Source of the DNA: JBJHBY01 sp050485745
GTDB taxonomy: Bacteria; Pseudomonadota; Gammaproteobacteria; Pseudomonadales; CAMLJR01
NCBI GenBank assembly: GCA_050485745.1
Contig: JBJHBY010000001.1
Coordinates: 1 to 64,000 of the forward strand
Length of the DNA stretch: 64,000 nucleotides
Reading direction: 5' to 3'
The notes under the pieces are model-generated. The model did not search any database. It was not told the DNA's origin and saw nothing but the letters and a program-made list of their open reading frames with translations. This document shows positions 1-9,062 of the stretch, piece by piece (positions within the stretch are counted from its first letter, which is position 1; every line of letters starts with the position of its first letter). The position numbers and the translations under genes were made by a program.

Positions 1-1
1 G

Positions 2-748
2 GCGGCCGCGGCTCGCACCTGTGTCGAACACGGTGCCCAGATCGTCGATATCAATATGGGCTGCCCGGCGAAGAAGGTCTGTCGCCGTGCCGCCGGCTCC
101 GCGTTGCTCGCCGACGAAGCCCTGGTCGCCGCCATCCTGCGGGAGGTGACCGCCGCCGTGGACGTGCCGGTGACCCTGAAGATTCGCACCGGCACCTCGC
201 CCGGGCAGCGCAACGCCGTCAGTATCGCGCGCATTGCCGAGGACGCCGGCATCCAGGCCCTGGCCGTGCACGGCCGCACCCGCGCCTGCCGCTTCGAGGG
301 CGCGGTGGAGTACGACACCATCGCCGCGGTATGCCAGGCCGTGACCATCCCCGTCATCGCCAACGGCGATATCGATTCACCGCGGAAGGCACTGGCGGTG
401 CTCCGCCACACCGGCGCCGATGCGGTCATGATCGGTCGCGCTGCCCAGGGCCGGCCCTGGCTGCTGGGGCAAATCGCTGCGGCCATCGACGGCCGCCCGA
501 TGCCGGCAACGCCAGGGCTGGAGCAACAGCGCCTGTACCTGCTGCGGCACCTGCACGCCCTGCATGCTTTCTATGGCGAGGAACAGGGCGTGCGCATCGC
601 GCGCAAGCACATCGGCTGGTACCTGGAGGCTCACCAGCGAGAGCAATGGCGCCCGCTGTTCAATCGCCTCGACAGCGCCGCAGAGCAATGCGACACCATC
701 CACCGTATTTTCGACCATCACCCGTTTGAAGAGGGAAGAGCAGCATGA
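2..748 (+). CDS. dusB: tRNA-dihydrouridine synthase B (5' end missing)
   Basis: FMN-dependent reduction of uridine to dihydrouridine in the tRNA D-loop, in the cytoplasm. The reading frame is open from base 2, so the gene starts upstream of the window. The visible protein carries the Dus signature [11 protein letters not shown], containing the catalytic Cys, then [17 protein letters not shown] and the FMN-phosphate-binding end [16 protein letters not shown]. The C-terminal helical tRNA-binding domain follows (HIGWYLE). The stop overlaps the ATG of fis (ATGA). The dusB-fis order is the classical gammaproteobacterial operon and supports DusB rather than DusA or DusC. Confidence 0.95.
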   Translation, partial: AAAARTCVEHGAQIVDINMGCPAKKVCRRAAGSALLADEALVAAILREVTAAVDVPVTLKIRTGTSPGQRNAVSIARIAEDAGIQALAVHGRTRACRFEGAVEYDTIAAVCQAVTIPVIANGDIDSPRKALAVLRHTGADAVMIGRAAQGRPWLLGQIAAAIDGRPMPATPGLEQQRLYLLRHLHALHAFYGEEQGVRIARKHIGWYLEAHQREQWRPLFNRLDSAAEQCDTIHRIFDHHPFEEGRAA

Positions 749-1077
749 ACCACAGCGAGACTTTCATCAGCGCACAGGACGCTCCTGCTGACACCGTCTC
801 CCTGGCCGAGCGCCAGAAACAACACCTCACCCACGCCCCCGTCTCCCAGGCCCAGACCCTGCGCGACAGCGTCGCCATCGCCCTGGCGAACTACTTCCAG
901 CACCTCGACGGCCAGCCGGTGCGCGAGCTGTACCCGATGGTGTTGTCCGAGGTGGAAGCACCCCTGCTGGAGGCAGTAATGAAACACACCCGCAACAACC
1001 AGACCCGCGCCGCCGTGATGCTGGGCCTGAACCGCGGCACCCTGCGCAAGAAGCTCAAGCAGTACGGCCTGCTCTGA
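745..1077 (+). CDS. fis: nucleoid-associated DNA-binding protein Fis
   Basis: Small nucleoid protein that bends DNA and controls rRNA, tRNA and recombination sites. The 110 residues are close to the usual ~98. The C-terminal helix-turn-helix is nearly canonical ([19 protein letters not shown] followed by [15 protein letters not shown]). The start ATG overlaps the dusB stop by 4 nt, implying translational coupling. The N-terminal ~25 residues are longer and less conserved than in E. coli. Confidence 0.96.
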   Translation: MNHSETFISAQDAPADTVSLAERQKQHLTHAPVSQAQTLRDSVAIALANYFQHLDGQPVRELYPMVLSEVEAPLLEAVMKHTRNNQTRAAVMLGLNRGTLRKKLKQYGLL

Positions 1078-1090
1078 GCCGCGAAACCCA

Positions 1091-1145
1091 CTCGGCGGGG
1101 ACACCTCCCCGAGCCGCACCATACCGGGCTCCCGGCCACGAGCCC
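1091..1145 (+). terminator. two GC-rich hairpins between fis and purH
   Basis: A bulged stem at 1091-1113 (CTCGGC..CCCCGAG) is followed by a perfect 6-bp stem GGGCTC/GAGCCC at 1126-1131 and 1140-1145. No T-tract follows, so a Rho-independent terminator is only suggested. The position between the dusB-fis and purH units fits. Confidence 0.3.
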
Positions 1146-1160
1146 CACAAACGATTTGGA

Positions 1161-2744
1161 ATGCCCATGACACAGCACACAGACCTGGCCCCGGTGCGCC
1201 GCGCCCTGATCAGCGTTTCGGACAAAACCGGTATCGTCGACTTCGCCCGCGCCCTGAGCGCCCTCAACGTGGAAATCCTGTCCACCGGCGGCACCTGGCG
1301 CCTGCTGCGGGAGCAGGGCGTTCCGGTGACCGAGGTCTCCGATTACACCGGCTTTCCCGAGATGATGGACGGCCGCGTCAAGACCCTGCACCCGAAGGTA
1401 CACGGCGGCATTCTCGGCCGCCGCGGCCAGGACGATGCAGTGATGGCGGAGCACGGCATCCAGGCCATCGACATGGTGGTGGTCAACCTTTACCCCTTCG
1501 AGCAGACCGTGGCACGACCCGGCTGCAGCCTTGAGGACGCGGTGGAGAACATCGACATCGGCGGGCCGACCATGGTGCGCGCCGCGGCCAAGAACCACGC
1601 CTTCGTCAACATCGTGGTCGACGCCGGTGACTACGCCGCCATCCTGCAGGAGCTGCGGGACAATCAGGGTTGCACCCACCTGGCCACCCGCTTCAACCTG
1701 GCGATCAAGGCCTACGAGCACACCGCGGCCTACGACGGCGCCATCGCCAACTACTTCGGCCAGCAGGTGCCCGGCGGCAACACGCCGTTTCCGCGCACCT
1801 TCAACCTGCAGTTTCACAAGGCGCAGGACATGCGCTACGGTGAGAACCCGCATCAGCGCTCGGCCTTCTACGTGGAGCGCCAGCCCGCGGAGGCCAGCAT
1901 CGCCACCGCGCGCCAGCTGCAGGGCAAGGAGCTGTCCTACAACAACATCGCCGACACCGACGCCGCCCTGGAGTGCGTGAAGCAGTTCGACGAGCCCGCC
2001 TGTGTGATCGTCAAGCACGCCAACCCCTGCGGTGTCGCGGTGGCCGCGGATATCGGCGCCGCCTATGACCTGGCTTTCGCCACCGACACCGAATCCGCCT
2101 TTGGCGGCATCATCGCCTTCAACCGCGAACTCGATGCGGCTACCGCCCGCGCCATCGTCGAGCGCCAGTTCGTCGAAGTCATCATCGCGCCCTCGGTGGC
2201 GGATGGCGTCAGCGAAATCGTGGCAGCGAAGAAGAACGTGCGCCTCCTGGTCTGTGGCGAGTGGGGCGCCGCGACCACAGCCTTCGACTACAAGCGCGTC
2301 AACGGCGGCCTGCTGGTACAGGATCGCGACCTGGGCATGGTCGCTGCCGGTGACCTGAAAGTGGTCAGTCGGCGCCAGCCGGGTGAAGCGGAGCTGCGCG
2401 ACCTGCTGTTCACCTGGAAAGTCGCCAAGTTCGTCAAATCCAATGCCATCGTTTACGGCCGCGACGGTCGCACCATCGGCGTCGGTGCCGGACAGATGAG
2501 CCGCGTCAATTCAGCGCGCATCGCCGCCATCAAGGCCGAGCACGCCGGCCTCGAGGTCGCCGGCGCGATCATGGCCTCGGATGCTTTCTTCCCCTTCCGC
2601 GACGGCATCGACAACGCCGCGAAGGTCGGCATCCGCTGCGTCATCCAGCCCGGTGGCTCGATCCGCGACGACGAAGTCATCGCCGCCGCCGACGAGCACG
2701 ACATGGCGATGGTGTTTACCGGGATGCGGCATTTCAGGCATTGA
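1161..2744 (+). CDS. purH: bifunctional AICAR transformylase/IMP cyclohydrolase
   Basis: Catalyses the last two steps of purine synthesis: formylation of AICAR with 10-formyl-THF, then ring closure to IMP. At 527 residues it is full length. The N-terminal cyclohydrolase domain shows [17 protein letters not shown] and [13 protein letters not shown]. The transformylase part shows [34 protein letters not shown] and the end [11 protein letters not shown] with FTGMRHF. A second in-frame ATG lies 6 nt downstream. purD follows after a 188-nt gap with inverted 7-mer arrays. Confidence 0.97.
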   Translation: MPMTQHTDLAPVRRALISVSDKTGIVDFARALSALNVEILSTGGTWRLLREQGVPVTEVSDYTGFPEMMDGRVKTLHPKVHGGILGRRGQDDAVMAEHGIQAIDMVVVNLYPFEQTVARPGCSLEDAVENIDIGGPTMVRAAAKNHAFVNIVVDAGDYAAILQELRDNQGCTHLATRFNLAIKAYEHTAAYDGAIANYFGQQVPGGNTPFPRTFNLQFHKAQDMRYGENPHQRSAFYVERQPAEASIATARQLQGKELSYNNIADTDAALECVKQFDEPACVIVKHANPCGVAVAADIGAAYDLAFATDTESAFGGIIAFNRELDAATARAIVERQFVEVIIAPSVADGVSEIVAAKKNVRLLVCGEWGAATTAFDYKRVNGGLLVQDRDLGMVAAGDLKVVSRRQPGEAELRDLLFTWKVAKFVKSNAIVYGRDGRTIGVGAGQMSRVNSARIAAIKAEHAGLEVAGAIMASDAFFPFRDGIDNAAKVGIRCVIQPGGSIRDDEVIAAADEHDMAMVFTGMRHFRH

Positions 2745-2756
2745 TGGAAAAGCGGC

Positions 2757-2900
2757 AAGACGCAAGACGCAAGACGCGTCGGGCCGCCCAGCCCACTACC
2801 CGACCAAGACAACCGAATCACTGACAGGAGGAACACGGAGCAAGATCGATCCGGACCGCCTTGCCGCGTCTCGCGTCTCGCGTCTCGCGTCTCGCGTCTC
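2757..2900. repeat. inverted arrays of a 7-bp repeat between purH and purD
   Basis: Three tandem copies of AAGACGC (2757-2777) face five tandem copies of GCGTCTC (2866-2900), about 90 nt apart. The reverse complement of the right array differs from the left mainly at one position per unit, so a hairpin of about 20 bp can form. It sits wholly in the purH-purD spacer. A related motif (CGTCTTGCG repeated) occurs at about 50965-50990. Confidence 0.8.
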
Positions 2901-2932
2901 GCGTTCAGTATCGTCTTGCCCGTCACTGACAC

Positions 2933-4225
2933 ATGAACATCCTCATCATCGGCTCCGGTGGCCGCGAGCATGCGCTGGCCTGGAAAGCGGCTAAATCCCC
3001 CCTGGTGGAGACGGTCTACGTCGCGCCGGGCAACGCCGGTACAGCGCGCGAGCGCGGTGTCGAGAACGTGGCCATCGCCGTGGATGCCTTCGAGCAGCTA
3101 GCGGATTTCGCCGCCGCCAACCGTGTCGGCCTGACCATCGTCGGCCCCGAAGCGCCGCTGGTGGATGGCGTGGTCGACTACTTCAGCGGTCGCGGCCTGG
3201 CCTGTTTCGGGCCAAGCCGCGGTGCCGCCCAGCTGGAAGGCTCCAAGGCCTTTACCAAGGACTTCCTCGCCCGCCACAACATCCCCACCGCGGCCTACCG
3301 CTGCTTCACCGAGGTCGAACCGGCTCTGGCCTGGTTGCGCCAGCGCGGCGCGCCGATCGTGGTCAAGGCCGACGGTCTCGCAGCGGGCAAGGGCGTGATC
3401 GTCGCCGAGACCCTGCAACAGGCCGAGGACGCGGTGCGTGACATGCTCGCCGGCAATGCCTTTGGCGATGCCGGCAGCCGCGTGGTGATCGAGGACTTCC
3501 TGCAAGGCGAGGAAGCCAGCTTCATCGTCATGGTGGACGGCGAGCACGTATTGCCGATGGCCACCAGCCAGGACCACAAACGCGTCGGCGACGGCGATAC
3601 CGGCCCCAACACCGGCGGCATGGGCGCCTACTCACCGGCACCGGTGGTAACCGCCGGGGTCCACCAGCGCATCATGGACGAGGTGATCCTGCCCACGGTG
3701 CGCGGCATGGCCGCCGAGGGCCACCGCTATGTCGGCTTTCTCTACGCCGGCCTGATGATCGAAGCCGACGGAGCGCCGAAGGTCATCGAATACAACTGCC
3801 GCTTCGGTGACCCGGAGACCCAGCCCATCATGATGCGCCTGCGCTCCGATCTGGTGGCCCTGTGCCAGGCCGCGCTGGAAGGTCGCCTCGACCGGATCGA
3901 CGCCGAGTGGGATGCGCGCCCCGCCCTGGGCGTGGTCATGGCCGCCGAGGGCTACCCCGGCAGCTATGCGAAGGGGGATGTCATCAACGACCAGGGCGTC
4001 AACAGCCAGGACATCCAGGTGTTCCATGCCGGCACCGCGCTGCGCGACGACGAGGTCGTCACCAGCGGCGGCCGCGTGCTCTGCGTCACCGCCCTGGGCA
4101 GCAGCGTTGCCGACGCCCAGCGCCGCGCCTACCTGCGTGCTACGGCGATCCACTGGCGCGGTGCCTTCTACCGCCAGGACATCGGCTACCGGGCGATTGC
4201 CCGCGAGGGCGGCGATGGCGAATAA
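2933..4225 (+). CDS. purD: phosphoribosylamine-glycine ligase
   Basis: GAR synthetase: ATP-dependent joining of 5-phosphoribosylamine and glycine in purine synthesis. The 430 residues match the family. It starts with the N-domain motif [18 protein letters not shown]. The ATP-grasp domain shows [46 protein letters not shown] and the metal-binding [11 protein letters not shown]. It follows purH on the same strand, the usual purHD arrangement. Confidence 0.97.
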   Translation: MNILIIGSGGREHALAWKAAKSPLVETVYVAPGNAGTARERGVENVAIAVDAFEQLADFAAANRVGLTIVGPEAPLVDGVVDYFSGRGLACFGPSRGAAQLEGSKAFTKDFLARHNIPTAAYRCFTEVEPALAWLRQRGAPIVVKADGLAAGKGVIVAETLQQAEDAVRDMLAGNAFGDAGSRVVIEDFLQGEEASFIVMVDGEHVLPMATSQDHKRVGDGDTGPNTGGMGAYSPAPVVTAGVHQRIMDEVILPTVRGMAAEGHRYVGFLYAGLMIEADGAPKVIEYNCRFGDPETQPIMMRLRSDLVALCQAALEGRLDRIDAEWDARPALGVVMAAEGYPGSYAKGDVINDQGVNSQDIQVFHAGTALRDDEVVTSGGRVLCVTALGSSVADAQRRAYLRATAIHWRGAFYRQDIGYRAIAREGGDGE

Positions 4226-4258
4226 TCGGGTTGGGCCCTGTACTCCCGGGAGCTTTGC

Positions 4259-4900
4259 ATGAGCCGCCACTACTCCCTCGCTGACCATCTGCTGATGCAG
4301 GCCGATGAGGCGCTGCGCACCCTGGTGCCCGGCGCGCACCGGGCACGGCGTGCCAACCCCGCCGCGGCGCAGCCCGAGGCCAAGCTCGACGAGACGCAGC
4401 GCCGCCATGTGGCCGCCATGCTGCGGGTCAATCACTGCGGCGAAGTCTGTGCCCAGGCCCTGTACCAGGGCCAGGCCCTGAGCGCGCGTCAGCCGGCGGT
4501 GCGCGAGGCCATGGCCGGGGCCGCGGAGGAGGAAGTCGACCATCTGGTCTGGTGCGAGCAGCGCCTGCAGGAACTGGGCGGGCGCACCAGCCTGCTCAAC
4601 CCCCTGTTCTACGCGACATCCTTTGGTCTGGGGGCCATCGCCGGCGCCCTCGGGGACCGCATCAGCCTCGGCTTCGTCGCCGCCACCGAGGAGCAGGTCG
4701 GCGAGCACCTGCGCGAGCACCTGGCGCGACTGCCCGCACCGGACACGCGCAGCCGGGCGATCCTCGACACCATGCTGGCCGACGAGGAGGCCCACGCCAC
4801 CCGCGCCCTCGCCGCAGGCGGCCAGCGCTTTCCCTACCCGGTGCGACGCCTGATGGCGGGCATGGCCAAAGTGATGACCCGCAGCACGTATTACGTGTAG
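4259..4900 (+). CDS. coq7: Coq7-type demethoxyubiquinone hydroxylase
   Basis: Di-iron monooxygenase that adds the last ring hydroxyl in ubiquinone synthesis, on the inner membrane surface. The 213 residues contain the ferritin-like Glu/His ligands: [41 protein letters not shown] and DEEAHA. Presence of Coq7 rather than UbiF is typical of pseudomonad- and Cellvibrionales-like gammaproteobacteria. The TAG stop is the first three bases of a REP-like palindrome. Confidence 0.95.
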   Translation: MSRHYSLADHLLMQADEALRTLVPGAHRARRANPAAAQPEAKLDETQRRHVAAMLRVNHCGEVCAQALYQGQALSARQPAVREAMAGAAEEEVDHLVWCEQRLQELGGRTSLLNPLFYATSFGLGAIAGALGDRISLGFVAATEEQVGEHLREHLARLPAPDTRSRAILDTMLADEEAHATRALAAGGQRFPYPVRRLMAGMAKVMTRSTYYV

Positions 4901-4932
4901 GCCGGGTTAGCGCAAATGCGCGTAACCCGGCG
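4898..4932. repeat. REP-like palindrome at the coq7 stop
   Basis: TAGGCCGGGTTAGCGC-AAAT-GCGCGTAACCCGGCG forms a long imperfect hairpin. It is the first of at least a dozen copies in the window. The coq7 stop codon TAG is part of the repeat. Confidence 0.85.
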
Positions 4933-5090
4933 TTCTCACCGTGATTGAATCCCGTGTCATTGCCGGTTTCGGAGCAGCACCGGATTGATCTGCCCGCGAT
5001 GTCATGGACCAATCCGGCTTCGGTGCAGACTTGCGCTTTTCGTCGGCATAAAGCCTCAGCCCGACCAGCTGGCGCTGGCAGGAATATACA

Positions 5091-5108
5091 GATACACTCC
5101 GGTATACC
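5091..5108. promoter_or_regulatory. candidate TetR operator, autoregulatory site
   Basis: GATACACTCCGGTATACC lies 20 nt before the TetR start. It matches 12 of 18 positions with the palindrome at 8999-9016 before the thiolase-like gene (shared pattern ATA-ACT---GTATAC). Both are imperfect inverted repeats of ATAC/GTAT type, as expected for a TetR dimer. The assignment is inference. Confidence 0.5.
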
Positions 5109-5127
5109 AACCAGCGGAGCCGGAAGT

Positions 5128-5742
5128 GTGTCCGACGCCCAGCCCCTGAATCGCATCGAACGCCGCAAGCTGGAGTTTCGCCAGAAGATCATTGAGGCCG
5201 CGCTGCAACTGTTCGAGCAGCGGGGCGTCAACGAGACCAGTGTCGCCGCCATCATCCAGCAGGCGGACATCGCTCACAAGACCTTCTTCAATCACTTCCC
5301 CAGCAAGGATCACCTGCTCAGGCACATCGCCTGCAGCTTCAGCGACAACGCTTATCGGGCCTTTCGCGAGGGCCTCGGCAAACACAGCGACCCGCGCAAA
5401 CGCATCGCCTACTGCCTGCGCAATATCGCGATCACGCTGGACAAGGCCCATGCGCACTACAAGCAGCTGCTGAATCTGTACCTGATCAGCGGCGCCGTGC
5501 AGGGTGATCTGCGGCGGCAACAACGCCAGCAGTTCAGCCAGCTCATCAATGAGATCATCGCGGATGCCGGGGCGCGCAAGCTGCTGCGCCCCGGCTTCAA
5601 ACCGGAGGCCCTGAGCGAGGTGATCATCGGTCTTTGCGTGTCCACCCTGCTGGCCTGGAGTCTCGAGGACGACTACCCCATCACGACCAAAATGGATGCG
5701 GTGATTGCATTCATCAACGCCAGCGTTTTCGCCTATGAGTAG
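5128..5742 (+). CDS. TetR family transcriptional regulator
   Basis: A one-component repressor of about 204 residues. The N-terminal helix-turn-helix is clear (EAALQLFEQRGVNETSVAAI, then AHKTFFNHFPSKDHLLRHI). The rest is a ligand-binding helical domain of unknown specificity. I chose the GTG at 5128 because GGAG lies 8 nt upstream and the TetR domain begins about 15 residues later; the frame is open upstream to a TTG at 4945, but that extension lacks TetR character. Its likely targets are its own gene and the thiolase-like gene at 7409-8935, judged from the shared palindrome. Confidence 0.9.
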   Translation: MSDAQPLNRIERRKLEFRQKIIEAALQLFEQRGVNETSVAAIIQQADIAHKTFFNHFPSKDHLLRHIACSFSDNAYRAFREGLGKHSDPRKRIAYCLRNIAITLDKAHAHYKQLLNLYLISGAVQGDLRRQQRQQFSQLINEIIADAGARKLLRPGFKPEALSEVIIGLCVSTLLAWSLEDDYPITTKMDAVIAFINASVFAYE

Positions 5743-5798
5743 CCTCCCTGAAGCCTGCTGGCACCGGCACCCTGATCTGTCGCGAGAGATCGAGCCCA

Positions 5799-5819
5799 GG
5801 GGAGCGCGGGACACTCCCC
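5799..5819 (+). other. leader hairpin before the monooxygenase
   Basis: GGGGAG (5799-5804) and CTCCCC (5814-5819) form a 6-bp stem with a 9-nt loop in the 132-nt spacer between the TetR and monooxygenase genes. A second GC-rich stem is possible just downstream. It could be an attenuator or terminator; there is no T-tract. Confidence 0.25.
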
Positions 5820-5874
5820 GCCGTGCCCCCGAAAACGATGACGGCGGGGCGCCGCGGAAACCAGGGAGCCTGCC

Positions 5875-7389
5875 GTGAGCAACGACCGCAACAACCCATC
5901 GGCGATCGTGATCGGCGCCGGCATGACCGGCATCGGGGTGGTGATCAAGCTGCGCAACGCGGGCATCACCCGTATCACCCTGCTGGAAAAGGCCGCCACC
6001 CCGGGGGGCACCTGGCGCGAGAATACCTACCCCGGGGTAGCCTGCGACGTACCCTCCCACGCCTATACCTATACGTTCGCGCCCAACCCGGGCTGGAGCA
6101 GCCTGTTCGCCTCCGGCGCGGAGATCCAGGGCTATATCGGGAAGGTATTCCACGAGCATGGCGTGGACCAGCACGTTCACTTCAATCAACAGGTCACCCG
6201 CTGCCGCTACCACGATGGCCGCTGGCAGGTGACTACCGCCACGGGCGAGGTCTACGAAGCCGACCTGCTGTTTTCCGCCACCGGCTTTCTGCACCAGCCG
6301 GCCATACCGGATATCGCCGGCCTCGACCGTTTTGCCGGCCCCAGGATGCACTCCGCGCGCTGGGACCACTCCGTCGCCCTGGAGGGCCGGCGCATCGGCG
6401 TAATCGGAACCGGCTCGAGTGCGGCCCAGATCATTCCGCAACTGATCCACCTGCCGGGCACCGAGGTCACGGTGTTTCAGCGCACCGCGCAGTGGATCGT
6501 GCACACGGACAACAAACCGTACAGCGAATCCGACCAGCAACGCTTTCAGAAAAAGCCCGCGTTGATGGAGCGCATCCGGCGCCGATCCCTGGCCATTTTT
6601 GAGCTGGGCACCACCGCACTGACCAGCCAGAACCCGATCTACCGGCTGATGCACCACCTGTTTGCCTGGAACGCCCGGCGCAACCTGAAGGCACGGGTGA
6701 AGGATCCGGTGCTGCGTGCGAAGCTCACCCCGGATTACACCTTTGGCTGCAAGCGGGTGATCCTCAACGGCAGCTTCTACGACGACATCCAGCGCCCCAA
6801 TGCGCACCTGGTCACTGAAAAAATTGACCATATCGAAGCCGATGGCGTGGTCACCGCCGACGGCTGCAAACACGGCCTGGATGTACTGGTACTGGCCACC
6901 GGCTTTGATGCGTCCGCCTTTATGCGGCCAATGGAATTCCGCGGTCGCGACGGGCTTTCCATCGACGAGGTGTGGAAAGAGAAAATTTCAGCCTACCGCT
7001 CGATGCTCCTTCCGGGCTTTCCCAATTGCTTTCTGATGCTGGGCCCCAACAGCCCGATCGGCAACTATTCGGTGACGGCGATCAGTGAAATGCAGGCGGA
7101 TTACGCCATCGGCCTGATCAGGCAGTGGCAGGCAGGAACGCTTGAGCGCATCGAGGTCAGGCAAGGCGCATTCGAACAGTGGCGATCCATGCTCAAGGCC
7201 CGCGTGGGCAACACCATCTGGGCCAGCGGCTGCCAGAGCTGGTATCTGGATGCCGACGGCGATCCACTCACCTGGCCGGACAGCTGGAAGAACTGGGTAG
7301 CGATGATGAAAGAACTGCGGATCGAGGACCTTGTTCCAGCGGAGCAGGCCGACGATATCAAGCCGGCCGCGAACCCGGGTTATTATTAA
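5875..7389 (+). CDS. flavin-containing monooxygenase, Baeyer-Villiger type
   Basis: FAD/NADPH enzyme that inserts oxygen next to a ketone or oxidises a heteroatom; the substrate is not predictable. The FAD Rossmann motif GAGMTG is at residues 14-19, and GGTWREN and YPGVACDVPSHAYTY follow. The type I BVMO fingerprint FAGPRMHSARW (FxGxxxHxxxW) is at 153-163. The NADPH Rossmann motif GVIGTGSSAAQ begins near 175. At 504 residues it is family size. The GTG start has GGGAG upstream. It is convergent with a thiolase-like gene, with only 19 nt between the stops. Confidence 0.92.
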   Translation: MSNDRNNPSAIVIGAGMTGIGVVIKLRNAGITRITLLEKAATPGGTWRENTYPGVACDVPSHAYTYTFAPNPGWSSLFASGAEIQGYIGKVFHEHGVDQHVHFNQQVTRCRYHDGRWQVTTATGEVYEADLLFSATGFLHQPAIPDIAGLDRFAGPRMHSARWDHSVALEGRRIGVIGTGSSAAQIIPQLIHLPGTEVTVFQRTAQWIVHTDNKPYSESDQQRFQKKPALMERIRRRSLAIFELGTTALTSQNPIYRLMHHLFAWNARRNLKARVKDPVLRAKLTPDYTFGCKRVILNGSFYDDIQRPNAHLVTEKIDHIEADGVVTADGCKHGLDVLVLATGFDASAFMRPMEFRGRDGLSIDEVWKEKISAYRSMLLPGFPNCFLMLGPNSPIGNYSVTAISEMQADYAIGLIRQWQAGTLERIEVRQGAFEQWRSMLKARVGNTIWASGCQSWYLDADGDPLTWPDSWKNWVAMMKELRIEDLVPAEQADDIKPAANPGYY

Positions 7390-7421
7390 GGCACCCCCCT
7401 CTGCCGCATTAACCCGGCAAT
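7390..7421. repeat. partial copy of the hairpin element between convergent genes
   Basis: A short GGCA/TGCC stem (7390-7405) is followed by ATTAACCCGGCAAT (7408-7421). It matches the 3' end of the four-hairpin elements at 12309 and 34863. The stop codon of the thiolase-like gene on the minus strand is inside the ATTGCCGGGTTAAT motif. It may act as a two-way terminator. Confidence 0.55.
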
Positions 7422-8935
7422 GTGAAGCGACCATCCGCGAGAATCATCAACCGCCGCCCAACGAATTCCTCCCGGGTCATTCTCTCCAGCAGGGCCACGT
7501 CCTCGCTGCGGGCAACGGTGCGTCGGGCGCCGTCGCGTCGGGCGCCGCTGCGCCGCTCACCCGGAATATCGACATAGACGAAGCCATGGGAGATCGCATC
7601 CTTCACGTAGCACACGGTGTAACCGACAACGGTGGCGTCACCACTGTACCCGGTGACTGAGGGCACAGGGTGGTCCTTCGCGGCCACCGCCTCGGTAATG
7701 TCCTCGAAGCAGTAGCCATCGGCCCCCGCATGGCTGGAGAAGATCGCCACCGCCTGCTTGCCAAAGATGCCGCTGAGGTTGGAGGTGAGGCCGAAGTGAC
7801 GCTCGGCCGTTCCCTTGTCGCGCAATACCTCGACCATGCGCGCCACCCCGTCCAGTGCACCGTGGTTATAGGGCCCGCCGGCAAAGGCCATGGAGCCGGT
7901 GACGGTCCATGGGCAGACGCCATCCAGCCGCAGGTCATGGGCAAAGGATTGCACCGCCGAGGGGAAGCAACTGTAGAGATCCGCGGCGCCGATGTCCTGG
8001 TGGCTGATGCCCGCCAGCTGATAGGCGCGCTCACCGGCCATCACCGTGCCAAGGTGGCTGTGCAGGGTTTGCTGCTCCGCCAGGCACACCACGTGGCGCG
8101 ACTGCACCGCCGCAACCGGATAGATCCAGTGGCTTTCGTCCAGGCCCAGTTGCCGGGCTTTCGCCGCGGAGCAGACCAGGATGGCCACCGCCTGGTTCAC
8201 GTTCCACTGGCTGTTGTGCTTTTTGGTATAGGGAAAGGCGAGCATGCTGTTCCTGCCGCCAGGGTTGCGGATCTGCGCAGCGGGTACGACCTCGCGGCTC
8301 CAGGCATGGGGATTGTTCGCGGCGATTGCGCTGAACTGGCTGTAGAGTTCGGCAATGCGGTCGCGATGCTCCTCGATGCCCAGCCCCTGCTGGTGGCGCA
8401 GCGCCGATTCGATGACGGCAAACAGCTCCACCGGCATCATCAGCCCGGCACGGGTCTCGGCCTCGGTGGTAAAGGGATCGGGGGTCGGGTGGTACACATC
8501 AGGCGGCGGAGTGTTTTCGGGCTGCACGGTGTTGCTGACCGGCACCCCGGTGATTCTGGCGCGCAGTTCGCGGAACTTCGCCTCGCCACCGGTCACCACG
8601 CCGATCGAGCAGTCACCGGACTGGATCGCCGCAAACAGGTCGAACAGGGGTGTCAGCTGCAGCACACCGAGGTCGGCAAGAATGCTCCTGGCACCGGGGC
8701 AGCCCAGCTCGTCGGCAATCAGGCGGCCGGGGTTGCGGTACTGCCACATGCCCTGCTCCACCGAAATCGACTCCAGTTCGGCCACCAGGGTCGGGCGACC
8801 GGCATCCCGCGCCGCATCGCGGATGGCGCTCACCATCAGCTGGAAGGGCTCGGGACAGCCCGCCGGATCTTCAGAGTGATTCTGGCAGAAGCCCACGCCG
8901 ACGATGACGGGGGTGTTGGCGGCTGGTGCGCTCAC
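7409..8935 (-). CDS. thiolase-like protein (TLP1/SCP-x-like) with C-terminal extra domain
   Basis: A thiolase-fold protein of about 508 residues (NTPVIVGVGF, SGDCSIGVVTGGEA, MAFAGGPYNHGALDGVARMVEVL). The segment where thiolases carry the nucleophilic Cys reads ARSILADLGVLQLTPLFD, with no Cys, so ordinary thiolytic chemistry is doubtful. The C-terminal ~100 residues (GYSGDATVVGYTVCY onward) resemble the additional domain of mycobacterial thiolase-like protein type 1. I chose the GTG at 8935 because GAGGGAG precedes it; an ATG 33 nt upstream has a weak ribosome site. Pairing with a monooxygenase suggests lipid or terpenoid side-chain degradation. Confidence 0.8.
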   Translation of the reverse strand: MSAPAANTPVIVGVGFCQNHSEDPAGCPEPFQLMVSAIRDAARDAGRPTLVAELESISVEQGMWQYRNPGRLIADELGCPGARSILADLGVLQLTPLFDLFAAIQSGDCSIGVVTGGEAKFRELRARITGVPVSNTVQPENTPPPDVYHPTPDPFTTEAETRAGLMMPVELFAVIESALRHQQGLGIEEHRDRIAELYSQFSAIAANNPHAWSREVVPAAQIRNPGGRNSMLAFPYTKKHNSQWNVNQAVAILVCSAAKARQLGLDESHWIYPVAAVQSRHVVCLAEQQTLHSHLGTVMAGERAYQLAGISHQDIGAADLYSCFPSAVQSFAHDLRLDGVCPWTVTGSMAFAGGPYNHGALDGVARMVEVLRDKGTAERHFGLTSNLSGIFGKQAVAIFSSHAGADGYCFEDITEAVAAKDHPVPSVTGYSGDATVVGYTVCYVKDAISHGFVYVDIPGERRSGARRDGARRTVARSEDVALLERMTREEFVGRRLMILADGRFTLPG

Positions 8936-8998
8936 GATAACTCCCTCAGGCCCGGCCCTGACCGGCATGGCCCCGACACAAATGCATTTATATATTCA

Positions 8999-9016
8999 CA
9001 TATACTGAAGTATACA
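8999..9016. promoter_or_regulatory. candidate TetR operator before the thiolase-like gene
   Basis: CATATACTGAAGTATACA is a near-perfect palindrome (TATACT-GA-AGTATA) 64 nt upstream of the chosen start. Its match to the site at 5091-5108 suggests common control by the TetR protein. The surrounding DNA is AT-rich, as expected of a promoter. Confidence 0.55.
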
Positions 9017-9062
9017 TAAATGCGCGTGCCGATGGCATGGTGAGCCCGCGCCTGACAGGCCG

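Noticed and set aside
7670..9019. Plus-strand ORF opposite the thiolase-like gene
   Set aside because: Low-complexity shadow with no ribosome site; the minus strand has thiolase-fold motifs and a Shine-Dalgarno sequence.
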